From: JAUVKT01 sp942491535
GTDB taxonomy: Bacteria; Bacteroidota; Bacteroidia; Bacteroidales; VadinHA17
Length of the DNA: 64,000 nucleotides
Direction: 5' to 3'
Assembly: GCA_942491535.1 (NCBI GenBank)
Contig: CALOBV010000020.1
Location: forward strand, 1 to 64,000
Part shown: one piece after another, positions 19,730 through 27,452 of the stretch
How the letters are laid out: each line of letters starts with the position of its first letter
Position numbering within the stretch: position 1 is the first letter of the stretch
Made by a program: the position numbers and the translations under genes
Notes under the pieces: model-generated
What the model was told of the DNA's origin: nothing
Databases searched by the model: none
The model's input: the letters and a program-made list of their open reading frames with translations, nothing else

Positions 19730-20311
19730 TTATTTCCTAACAATCCCATAAAAAAGTACATCTATTGTTGCGTCAATCCGATGTTCCTGGCTGGCCTTTT
19801 TAGAGCCCCAGAAAAGCGGGCGTTCGAGACCCTTAAGTGCAGTTTGTACTGCCATTGCTGTTAGCCCGGTATTCTTCAGGTTAAAATGACCGGAACGTAC
19901 TCCCACCCAGAGGATGTACCTGAAAAAAGCCAGTTCCTGCCTGTCGTATTTTTCGCGCTGTTTCTCAATAAAATCAAAATGGTCGAGCTCGCTGTTAAAG
20001 ATGGCATTGTAATAGTTTGAAAGTTTTTCGAACGCTTCGAGTCTCACCTTAACATAAAGCCTCAGTCTTTCTTCAGGATTTTCTGTGCTCTTAATAGCCG
20101 CAGCTAACTCATCTTTAAGCATTTGAGCTTCCTTGTCGATAACCGCCTCAAAGATCTCCTCCTTGCTTTTAAAATAGTAATAAATAGAACTTTTACCCTT
20201 TCGCAGCGCCAGGGCTATCTCCTCCATCGTGGTTTTTTTAAAACCATACTGACTGAATATCTCACTTGATACTTCAACTATTTTATCTCTAAACTTTTCT
20301 TTATCAACCAT
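19730..20311 (-). CDS. TetR/AcrR-family transcriptional regulator
   Basis: 193 residues. The N-terminal TetR DNA-binding domain (about residues 10-55) is clear: IVEVSSEIFSQYGFKKTTME, then the recognition region ALRKGKSSIYYYFKSKEEIF. The C-terminal ligand domain is not specific enough to name a ligand. The 180-bp gap to mtnA contains AT-rich near-palindromes (about 20338-20356, and arms near 20363-20379 and 20422-20440) that could be operators for this divergent gene; this is inference. It may regulate itself or the divergent methylthioadenosine operon. Confidence 0.88.
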   Translation of the reverse strand: MVDKEKFRDKIVEVSSEIFSQYGFKKTTMEEIALALRKGKSSIYYYFKSKEEIFEAVIDKEAQMLKDELAAAIKSTENPEERLRLYVKVRLEAFEKLSNYYNAIFNSELDHFDFIEKQREKYDRQELAFFRYILWVGVRSGHFNLKNTGLTAMAVQTALKGLERPLFWGSKKASQEHRIDATIDVLFYGIVRK

Positions 20312-20508
20312 TTATCCCTAATGATTTATTCAAGTCACAATATATATATATTATTGCAGATAATGAAAAAATATTGCTCGTTTTTAGAATCTACCGGTCG
20401 ACTATTCGAAAACACTGTTTTTGAACACAAATTTTTTTCATCAACTTTTAGTAAGTTTAGAGATTATTAAATCATAAACAGATACTTAGGGTGAAGGTCG
20501 ATGGAAAT

Positions 20509-21588
20509 ATGTATGAGTCGATATGGCTCGACAGTAAGGATAACAGGCTGGTCAGGGTAATTGACCAGAGAAAGCTTCCCTATATATTTGAGATTGTAAC
20601 TCTGTCGTCGGTTGAAGATATATATAATGCAATATCCAACATGACACTAAGGGGTGCTCCTTTGATAGGAGCAGCGGGGGCTTTCGGAATATACCTGGCA
20701 AGTCTGGAAATGACTTCAAAAACCAAATCCCAGGATCACATTCATAATGCAGCTAAATTTCTTGCTTCGGCCCGGCCTACAGCAGTTAACCTGGAGTGGG
20801 CTATCAACCTGCAGCTGGAAAAGATCGCGGGTGTGCATTCAAGAGATGAGATCATAGATATTAGTCGCGAAACAGCTCTTGCGATAACAAGGAGTGAAGT
20901 AGAAAATTGTAAACTTATTGGTGAAGCCGGGCTGCCATTAATTGAGGAAATAAGCAAGAAGAAAGGCGGAAAAGCAGTAAATATATTAACCCACTGTAAT
21001 GCCGGCTGGCTGGCATGTGTCGACTACGGAACGGCCAGCGCTCCAATATACCTGGCTCACGATAAAAATATTGATGTTCACGTCTGGGTGGATGAAACAA
21101 GGCCTCGCAACCAGGGTTCCAGGCTAACAGCATTTGAGCTTGGCCAGCACGGAGTGCCTCATACTGTGATAACCGATAATGCCGGTGGTCTCCTGATGCA
21201 GAAGGGAGAGGTAGATCTTGTAATTGTGGGCTGCGACAGGGCGTCGGCCAATGGCGATGTGGCAAATAAGATTGGAACTTATCTAAAGGCCCTGGCTGCA
21301 CGAGATGCAGGTATCCCATTTTACTCTGCCCTGCCAACATCGACTATCGACCGGAATATCAAAAACGGTTTTGCCGAAATAGTAATAGAGGAAAGGGATG
21401 AAAGGGAGGTTACTCATATAGAGGGTTGGCTAAAGAATGAAATCGTGGAAGTAGAGCTCTGTCCCTCAGGCACAAAAGCATCTAATTACGGTTTTGACAT
21501 AACCCCGGCCAGGCTTATAAATGGCCTGATAACAGAAAAAGGGATTACAGATGCATCAATTAAAGGAATTAATAGTTTATTTAAATAA
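20509..21588 (+). CDS. mtnA: S-methyl-5-thioribose-1-phosphate isomerase
   Basis: Converts 5-methylthioribose-1-phosphate to methylthioribulose-1-phosphate in methylthioadenosine (MTA) salvage; cytosolic. About 359 residues from MYESIWLD; a GTG at 20491 would add six residues. Family motifs: LRGAPLIGAAGAFG, LTHCNAGWLACVDYGTA (with the catalytic-Cys region), DETRPRNQGSRLTAFEL and VGCDRASANGDVANKIGTY (with the conserved Asp). It begins a three-gene plus-strand operon with a class II aldolase-fold gene and mtnP. eIF2B-like paralogues are a possible confusion, but the NAGWLAC motif and operon context favour MtnA. Confidence 0.92.
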   Translation: MYESIWLDSKDNRLVRVIDQRKLPYIFEIVTLSSVEDIYNAISNMTLRGAPLIGAAGAFGIYLASLEMTSKTKSQDHIHNAAKFLASARPTAVNLEWAINLQLEKIAGVHSRDEIIDISRETALAITRSEVENCKLIGEAGLPLIEEISKKKGGKAVNILTHCNAGWLACVDYGTASAPIYLAHDKNIDVHVWVDETRPRNQGSRLTAFELGQHGVPHTVITDNAGGLLMQKGEVDLVIVGCDRASANGDVANKIGTYLKALAARDAGIPFYSALPTSTIDRNIKNGFAEIVIEERDEREVTHIEGWLKNEIVEVELCPSGTKASNYGFDITPARLINGLITEKGITDASIKGINSLFK

Positions 21589-21601
21589 TAGTAAATATAA
21601 A

Positions 21602-22198
21602 ATGGAAGGTGTAGTTAAGTTTAATTGCTACTGGAAGCAGTCGGGTCCGATAATAACCGACGAACCATACTCTATAATGAATTACTGGCGCGAGGTCCTG
21701 GTTAACATGGATCTTATAGGGGCCTATGAGAATGGTGTGGGTTTTGGTAATTTGAGCATGAGAGGCAAGCAATTGGGAAAATTCTTTATCACCGGCTCAG
21801 CCACCGGCGAAATACCGGTTCTTGAGCCCGGTCATTATGTATTTGTTGAAGGTTATAATTTTGAAGATAACGCAGTGATGTGTTCGGGTCCGCTAAAAGC
21901 ATCATCAGAGTCGCTTACTCATGCTGCAATCTATAAGGCTGATCCGGGAACAAATGCAATTATTCACGTACATAACATGGAACAATGGGAAAGCCTTAAA
22001 GGAGAAGTCCCTACAACCAGAGAAGAATTTGAATATGGAACGGCCGGACTGGCAACAGATATTTTCAGATTATTCAAAGAGACCGATGTTATAGAAAAAA
22101 GAATTATTGTTATGGCTGGCGATAGTGCCGGATTAATAACTTTTGGCAACGATATGGATGAGGCAATTAATGTACTTATGTCATATATTGGTGTATAA
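21602..22198 (+). CDS. Class II aldolase/adducin-fold protein in MTA operon (MtnB- or Ald2-like)
   Basis: About 198 residues from MEGVVKFN, 13 nt after mtnA; its stop overlaps the mtnP start (TAATG). The fold is class II aldolase: GFGNLSMRG, FITGSATGE, GPLKASSESLTHAAIYK with the catalytic Glu, and IIHVHNMEQW with two zinc histidines. By position it would act on methylthioribulose-1-phosphate. It could be a dehydratase (MtnB role) or an aldolase giving dihydroxyacetone phosphate plus methylthioacetaldehyde (DHAP-shunt Ald2 role). Oddly, the third metal-His motif (usually NHGLLTVG-like) reads DSAGLITFG here, with Ala at the His position in my by-eye alignment. The metal site may therefore be altered. 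No mtnC, mtnD or mtnW genes are nearby. Confidence 0.8.
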   Translation: MEGVVKFNCYWKQSGPIITDEPYSIMNYWREVLVNMDLIGAYENGVGFGNLSMRGKQLGKFFITGSATGEIPVLEPGHYVFVEGYNFEDNAVMCSGPLKASSESLTHAAIYKADPGTNAIIHVHNMEQWESLKGEVPTTREEFEYGTAGLATDIFRLFKETDVIEKRIIVMAGDSAGLITFGNDMDEAINVLMSYIGV

Positions 22199-22953
22199 TG
22201 CTAAAGCTGGGAATAATAGGAGGCTCGGGGCTGGACAACCCGGACATCCTTAAAGATGTTAAAGAATCAGAACACGAAACGCTCTGGGGTAATCCTTCAT
22301 CAAGCATTAAGGAAGGAAAAATAAATGGTGTTGATGTTGCCCTGGTTGCCCGCCATGGAAGAGAACACACCATTCCTCCCGGCCAGGTTAACAACAGGGC
22401 TAATATATGGGCCCTGAGTGAGCGGGGTTGTTCTCATATTATTGCAACAACGGCCTGTGGAAGCCTTAAAGAAGAAATTGGCCGTGGCGACCTTGTAATT
22501 CCAGACCAGTTTATAGATTTTACGCGTCACAGGGAGACTACCTTTTTTACATCATTCAAGCCGGGTGAGATGAAACATACTCCTATGGCTGATCCCTTTG
22601 ATAAAGACCTTAGAAATAGCTTGATAAACTGCGGTGAGAGCCTGGGTCTCAAAATTCATAAGGGAGGTACCGTTATTACTATTGAAGGTCCCAGGTTCTC
22701 AACCAGGGCCGAATCACTAATGTTCAAAAACTGGGGAGCAGACCTGGTAAATATGTCTATAGCCCCGGAGGCTATTCTGGCCAACGAAGCACAAATACCC
22801 TATGCCGTAATAGCAATGAGCACTGATTACGACAGCTGGAAAGAAAACGAAGAACCGGTAACATGGGAAGAGGTTATTAAGGTCTTTAACATGAATTCCT
22901 TGAATGTAATTAAGCTAATCTCTTCATTTATACTATCTTTCAATAAAGCCTGA
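22198..22953 (+). CDS. mtnP: S-methyl-5'-thioadenosine phosphorylase
   Basis: Cleaves MTA with phosphate to adenine and methylthioribose-1-phosphate, the MtnA substrate; cytosolic. 251 residues. Motifs of the PNP/MTAP family: GIIGGSG (phosphate loop), RHGREHTIPPGQVNNRANIWAL, TTACGSL, TIEGPRFSTRAES, the VNMSIAPEAILANEA ribose/methylthio site and MSTDYDSW. The STDYD segment, with Asp at the purine site, favours adenine over guanine. Translationally coupled to the aldolase-fold gene by an overlapping stop/start. Gene order is the reverse of reaction order. Confidence 0.92.
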   Translation: MLKLGIIGGSGLDNPDILKDVKESEHETLWGNPSSSIKEGKINGVDVALVARHGREHTIPPGQVNNRANIWALSERGCSHIIATTACGSLKEEIGRGDLVIPDQFIDFTRHRETTFFTSFKPGEMKHTPMADPFDKDLRNSLINCGESLGLKIHKGGTVITIEGPRFSTRAESLMFKNWGADLVNMSIAPEAILANEAQIPYAVIAMSTDYDSWKENEEPVTWEEVIKVFNMNSLNVIKLISSFILSFNKA

Positions 22954-23205
22954 TGTAAATCTGCATTAACATCTTTGCATTAATATTTAATAATACGCCC
23001 TGTCTTTTTGTCAGTTATCTCGCTGCCCTTCAGGCCATTATGGCAGTCGGCGTGTTCGTTAAACTATATTAAGAATAAGCTATTCCTTCGTAAGCATCTC
23101 ACAACAAATCTATTAACCGATACGGTTGGTGAAGAATCTTAATACGTGGAGTGTTATTTGTAACAATGTAATCCGAACATAAAAAAGGAAAATAACTATA
23201 ATAAT

Positions 23206-25809
23206 ATGCAACTGGATAAATTTACAATTAAATCGCAGGAGTCAATTGAAAGGGCCCAGCAGCTGGCAACAGGAAAGGGCCATCAGGCAATAGAGTGCGG
23301 ACACCTGCTAAAGGGATTAATTGAGGTAGACACCAACATACTGCCATATATATTCAAGAAACTGGCAATAAACGAGAGCATTATCAGGCCCAACCTTGAT
23401 AAGATACTTGATAAATACCCGGTAGTTGAGGGCGGAGAAATGTTTGTGTCAAATTCATTAAACAAAGTTCTTATAGACTCACAGTCTGTAGCAAGGCAAC
23501 TCAAGGATGACTTTGTATCTCTTGAGCACCTTTTTATTGCCCTTGTTAACTCAAAGGATGAGGTTGGCGATATGCTGAAAGGAGCCGGACTGCTTGGTAA
23601 GGATGTATTGGCTGCGGTAAAGGAACTTCGAAAAGGAGAACGGGTTACCAGTCATAGTTCTGAAGACAGCTACAATGCGCTTTCCAGGTATGGCATCAAC
23701 CTTAACGAAAAGGCAAACAATGGCAAGCTCGATCCTGTAATAGGAAGAGATGAAGAGATACGAAGGGTGCTGCAGATTCTTTCAAGAAGAACAAAGAATA
23801 ACCCTATTCTGATAGGCGAACCCGGGGTAGGAAAAACTGCCATTGCCGAAGGGATTGCTTTTCGTATAGTAAGCGGCGATGTGCCGGACGACCTGCTTTC
23901 CAAGGAAATATATTCTCTTGATATGGGAACCCTGATAGCAGGAGCAAAATACAAGGGTGAGTTTGAAGAAAGGCTTAAGGCTGTTGTTAAAGAAGTTGTG
24001 GGGTCTGAAGGCAAAATTATTTTGTTTATCGATGAAATACACACCCTTGTCGGTGCAGGCGGTGGCGGAGAAGGAGCAATGGATGCTGCCAATATTCTAA
24101 AACCCGCTCTTTCTGTAGGAGACCTCAGGGTTGTGGGGGCAACAACTCTTAATGAATATCAGAAGTATTTTGAGAAAGACAAGGCTCTCGAAAGAAGGTT
24201 CCAGAAAGTGATAATTGATGAACCATCGGAGGAAGATGCTATATCAATTTTAAGAGGTATAAAAGAGAGGTACGAAAATTATCACAGGATCAGGATAAAG
24301 GATGAAGCCATAGTAGCCGCAGTACAGCTGTCGGCACGATATATTACCGATCGTTTTCTTCCTGATAAGGCAATAGACCTTATAGATGAGTCGGCCGCTC
24401 ACCTCAGGCTTGAGGCTAACTCAAAGCCGGAGGAGATTGATACTCTCGACAGGAAGATTCAGCACCTCGAGATAGAAAGAGAAGCATTTAAGCGAGAGAA
24501 AGACAAAGATCGTATCGCACAGATAAGTAAGCAGCTTGCCGACCTTGAGGAGGATCGCAAACAGGTTGTTGTGGCATGGGAAGAGGAGAAAAAGATAGTA
24601 GGTAAAATACAATCTGCGAAGCAGGAAATAGAAGATCTGAAGCAGCGGGCAGACAAGGCTGAGAGAGAAGGAAACCTGGGCCTGGTTGCAGAAATAAGAT
24701 ATGGAATGCTTCCTGTAACAGAAAAGAAACTCGATGATTCTGTTATCGCCTTAAAAGAATATGAGCAAAAAGGAAAAAGGCTGGTAAGGGAGGAAATAGT
24801 AGCTGAAGATATAGCAGAGGTGGTGGCTAAATGGACCAAGATACCTGTTTCACGTATGCTTCAGAGCGAAAAGGAAAAACTCCTAAAGATAGAAGAGACG
24901 CTTGCTACAAGGGTAGTCGGACAGGATGAGGCCATAAGCGCTGTTGCTTCGGCAATAAGAAGAAGCCGGGCCGGACTGTCAGACCAGAACAGGCCGGTGG
25001 GGTCGTTCCTGTTTATGGGTTCTACCGGTGTAGGAAAAACAGAGCTGGCAAAGACGCTGGCCGAATACCTATTTAATGACGAGAACCAGCTAACACGAAT
25101 TGATATGAGTGAATACCAGGAGAGGCATGCTGTTTCGAGATTAGTAGGAGCTCCTCCCGGGTATGTGGGATATGACGAAGGCGGCCAGCTTACCGAAGCC
25201 GTAAGGAGAAAACCATATTCGGTGGTTTTGCTGGATGAGATTGAAAAAGCACATCCCGACACATTCAATATCCTGCTTCAGGTTCTGGAAGACGGGAGGC
25301 TTACCGACAATAAGGGACGGGTAGCTAACTTTAAGAATACCATAATAATAATGACTTCAAACCTTGGTTCTGATCTTGTCAAAGATATGATTGTGAACAA
25401 CAATGGAGAAGTAAGTGATAGCGTGCTTGCAGAAACAAGGGGAGCGCTTCTTGAGCTGCTAAAGAAAACTATACGTCCTGAATTTATAAATCGTATTGAT
25501 GAGCTTGTTTTGTTCAGGCCTCTTACCAGGGAAAGCATTGAGGGCATTATCCGTATTCAGCTTAATCATTTGGCAAAGTATCTTGCAAAACAGGATATAA
25601 AAATTGAAGTAAGTGAGAGCTGCATTGCCTTTTTGAAAGATGAAGGTTTTGACATACAGTTCGGAGCACGTCCACTGAAACGGCTTATACAGAAGTCTAT
25701 TGTTGATGAATTGTCGCTTGCCCTGATAAAGGGAGATATTGCCCCGGGCATGAGCGTTAAGGTTGATATCCAGGACAAGAAGGTGAAAATTACAAGCGGA
25801 CTACAATAA
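23206..25809 (+). CDS. clpB: ATP-dependent disaggregase ClpB
   Basis: Cytosolic AAA+ hexamer that pulls proteins out of aggregates with DnaK. 867 residues, the full family length. Clp_N repeat domain about 1-145; first AAA+ with Walker A GEPGVGKTA and Walker B ILFIDEIHTLVGAGG; coiled-coil M domain about 405-525 (EIDTLDRKIQHLEIEREAF and following), which separates ClpB from ClpA and ClpC; second AAA+ with GSTGVGKTELAK and VVLLDEIEKAHPD; C-terminal D2-small domain with GARPLKRLIQ. An AAAAAGGAAAA purine stretch lies 18-28 nt before the start. No IGL/F ClpP loop is obvious, as expected for ClpB. Confidence 0.97.
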   Translation: MQLDKFTIKSQESIERAQQLATGKGHQAIECGHLLKGLIEVDTNILPYIFKKLAINESIIRPNLDKILDKYPVVEGGEMFVSNSLNKVLIDSQSVARQLKDDFVSLEHLFIALVNSKDEVGDMLKGAGLLGKDVLAAVKELRKGERVTSHSSEDSYNALSRYGINLNEKANNGKLDPVIGRDEEIRRVLQILSRRTKNNPILIGEPGVGKTAIAEGIAFRIVSGDVPDDLLSKEIYSLDMGTLIAGAKYKGEFEERLKAVVKEVVGSEGKIILFIDEIHTLVGAGGGGEGAMDAANILKPALSVGDLRVVGATTLNEYQKYFEKDKALERRFQKVIIDEPSEEDAISILRGIKERYENYHRIRIKDEAIVAAVQLSARYITDRFLPDKAIDLIDESAAHLRLEANSKPEEIDTLDRKIQHLEIEREAFKREKDKDRIAQISKQLADLEEDRKQVVVAWEEEKKIVGKIQSAKQEIEDLKQRADKAEREGNLGLVAEIRYGMLPVTEKKLDDSVIALKEYEQKGKRLVREEIVAEDIAEVVAKWTKIPVSRMLQSEKEKLLKIEETLATRVVGQDEAISAVASAIRRSRAGLSDQNRPVGSFLFMGSTGVGKTELAKTLAEYLFNDENQLTRIDMSEYQERHAVSRLVGAPPGYVGYDEGGQLTEAVRRKPYSVVLLDEIEKAHPDTFNILLQVLEDGRLTDNKGRVANFKNTIIIMTSNLGSDLVKDMIVNNNGEVSDSVLAETRGALLELLKKTIRPEFINRIDELVLFRPLTRESIEGIIRIQLNHLAKYLAKQDIKIEVSESCIAFLKDEGFDIQFGARPLKRLIQKSIVDELSLALIKGDIAPGMSVKVDIQDKKVKITSGLQ

Positions 25810-25841
25810 GGGACATAGGGCGTCCCGGATGATAGGTAAAA

Positions 25842-25956
25842 GGGTTTATAAGGTTGTAGGGTTTATAGGGTTGATAAAGTACATTATTTGAAAAAATTTA
25901 ATCTGTTCCGTTAGCAAGCCCTGATTTACTTTATAAACCTTATAAACTTGATAAAC
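25842..25956. repeat. Imperfect long inverted repeat after clpB
   Basis: The left arm (25842-25881) repeats GGGTTTATA units and ends ATAAAGTA. The right arm (25927-25956) starts TACTTTAT and continues TAAACCTTATAAAC. Pairing is good at the inner ends and loose outside, with a loop of about 45 bp. It may act as a terminator or as a remnant of a small repeat; similar TATAAACC motifs occur near 5740-5770. Confidence 0.5.
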
Positions 25957-26065
25957 CATATCAACTTTATTCAGTCACTATAAATTCTCACATTAATATT
26001 GCATATTATTTTTAAAACCAGTAATATTGCAGTCCCAAAATTGACCAGATATTCAATTAGGTAAA

Positions 26066-26140
26066 GGGCCCATAGCTCAGCTGGTTAGTAGCACCTGACT
26101 CATAATCAGGGGGTCGCTGGTTCGAGTCCAGCTGGGCCCA
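26066..26140 (+). tRNA. tRNA with CAU anticodon, probably tRNA-Ile2 (lysidine type), bulged D stem
   Basis: The cloverleaf reads: acceptor GGGCCCA pairs with TGGGCCC; anticodon stem CCTGA/TCAGG with loop CTCATAA (anticodon CAT); T arm CTGG TTCGAGT CCAG. CCA is not encoded directly after the acceptor (the next bases are CCTCC). The ACTCATAAT loop and following GGTCGCTGG resemble bacterial tRNA-Ile2, whose CAU is modified by TilS, more than elongator tRNA-Met; this is judgement by pattern. The D arm has one extra T (GTAGC where GAGC is expected), giving 75 nt and a bulged or weakened D stem. Its last 17 bases plus the next base are copied at 26449-26466. Confidence 0.88.
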
Positions 26141-26172
26141 CCTCCGCAAGATCACTGATCAAGCAAGCACAG

Positions 26173-26200
26173 CCACCTTTGAAAAAAGGTGGTTTTGTTA
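26173..26200 (+). terminator. Rho-independent terminator after the tRNA
   Basis: CCACCTTT (26173-26180) pairs perfectly with AAAGGTGG (26185-26192) around a four-base loop, followed by TTTTGTTA. It ends about 50 bp after the tRNA and is correctly placed to terminate it. Confidence 0.75.
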
Positions 26201-26253
26201 TTTAATGGAATGTAGAGAGCTTGCTGTCTTAAGTAACATTGAATAACAAAATA

Positions 26254-26273
26254 CCATTTGCCATGGCAAATGG
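26254..26273. repeat. Perfect 20-bp palindrome in the island boundary
   Basis: Positions 26254-26273 read identically on both strands, centred on an NcoI-like CCATGG. It is bracketed by a 10-bp inverted repeat (AAGCACAGCC at 26165-26174 and GGCTGTGCTT at 26272-26281). It lies between the tRNA and the first copied tRNA end, where there is no gene. A protein-binding or resolution site is possible but not shown. Confidence 0.7.
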
Positions 26274-26417
26274 CTGTGCTTATTTGCAGTACAGGATCTA
26301 AGGAGTCGCCGATAACTGCTCCTGCAGTTTGAGGCACCATTCTCACCCTTTGCGTGCAGGTAAGTTTGTGGGAGCTGGCCTCGAGCTAACGCTGCAGTCT
26401 GGCCCTCGCTAAAAATG

Positions 26418-26466
26418 TCCCCCGGACATTTTATTGACGCTCGGTCCTGAGTCCAGCTGGGCCCAC
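26418..26466 (+). repeat. att-like repeat ending in an exact 18-bp copy of the tRNA 3' end (copy 1)
   Basis: Positions 26449-26466 (GAGTCCAGCTGGGCCCAC) are identical to 26124-26141 at the tRNA 3' end. The preceding 31 bp (TCCCCCGGACATTTTATTGACGC-type) match copies at 37106-37136 and 45853-45880 with few differences. An adjacent hairpin (AAAATGTCC/GGACATTTT, 26412-26432) overlaps its left end. Same orientation as the tRNA, as expected for attachment-site duplication. Confidence 0.8.
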
Positions 26467-26467
26467 A

Positions 26468-26516
26468 TAAAAAAGAGCGAGAGTGAGAGCGAAAGCGATT
26501 ACTCTCGTTCTTTTTT
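26468..26516. terminator. Bidirectional-looking terminator next to the att-like repeat
   Basis: A left arm ending AAAAAAGAGCGAGAGT (to 26484) pairs with ACTCTCGTTCTTTTTT (26501-26516) around a purine-rich loop. The A and T tracts on either side allow termination on both strands. It lies 86 bp after the stop codon of the minus-strand lipoprotein gene. Confidence 0.65.
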
Positions 26517-26602
26517 CTCAAAACTCACACTCACACTCACACTGATCTATTTCTCGCTGGCCTCGAAACCAGGAAATATTGAGCTATTCACGCCAACACT
26601 AT

Positions 26603-27052
26603 CTAAATATATGATGTTGCTTCATAAACAATATATGTATAACTGTGTTCTGTGTCAACCGCTTGCCAGTCCCAGTGATGTGAGTCTATCAGTTTACCGT
26701 CATCTGATTCGTTATAGATTTCAAGAGTAACATAATCATCATAATTTTTGTAGGTATAAGTCATTTCATAATTTAGTTGCCATGTACCATCTGAATCAGT
26801 GTTTACATCAAACTCTTTTCTTCCGGTAACATCACCATCACAATATGTTTTATAGAACACTACTTTTATTGTACCCTGCCATCCTTCAGAACCTTCCATA
26901 ACTTTACCCTTAAATGAAAATGTTCTATTTTCGTCATCCATTTTCGTCATTTCGCATTTTTCATCATTTGTTATTAAGTTACAAGAGTTCATAAATACGC
27001 TTAGTGTTACTGTTAGTAACATAATTGCTAATACTAATAATAATTTTTTCAT
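26603..27052 (-). CDS. Small hypothetical lipoprotein
   Basis: 149 residues. The N-terminus MKKLLLVLAIMLLTVTL...MNSC is a lipoprotein signal with lipobox Cys at about residue 24. The mature part is acidic and beta-rich, with GKVMEGSEGWQGTIKVVFYK and a TDSDGTWQLNYEM stretch that resembles a carboxypeptidase-regulatory/Ig-like beta-sandwich. The tail is aromatic (HHWDWQAVDTEHSYTYIVYE). No known family recognised. First gene inside the presumed island, with the terminator-like hairpin at 26468-26516 downstream. Confidence 0.7.
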   Translation of the reverse strand: MKKLLLVLAIMLLTVTLSVFMNSCNLITNDEKCEMTKMDDENRTFSFKGKVMEGSEGWQGTIKVVFYKTYCDGDVTGRKEFDVNTDSDGTWQLNYEMTYTYKNYDDYVTLEIYNESDDGKLIDSHHWDWQAVDTEHSYTYIVYEATSYI

Positions 27053-27452
27053 AGATTTTTTTTAGTCAAAAAATGTTAATAAGTCTATAATAATCCTCAT
27101 TGATTTCATTATTTCCATACCATATGTCTCTTTCTATTACCAACAGATTACCTGAAAATTCATTTCAGAAACAAGATTAAAAATACAAACAATAACAAAT
27201 ATAATCATAATGCTCCATTGTAATACTCCCCATTTCCAGTACCACAGGCCTTATTTACTAAGTTAAACAATTGATTGTTTTAGCTACTTTTTTGCAGAAG
27301 ATAAAAAAAATGCGCCAGTCTGTCTACTCGGGAGCTTGATTTTTACGCCGGCTCAGCCCACAAAACTGCACTTACCTGAACTACGTGTTTTAATTATTGG
27401 CATAGCTTTTGTTTTAATCATAGTGAAGACAATGAATTAAAAGCGAAATATT
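27053..27452. other. Divergent intergenic region
   Basis: About 400 bp between the minus-strand lipoprotein and the plus-strand W/Y-rich protein. AT-rich, with a 14-bp palindrome AACAATTGATTGTT at about 27267-27280. No coding sequence, RNA or convincing -7 box could be supported; promoters for both flanking genes must lie here. Confidence 0.5.
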
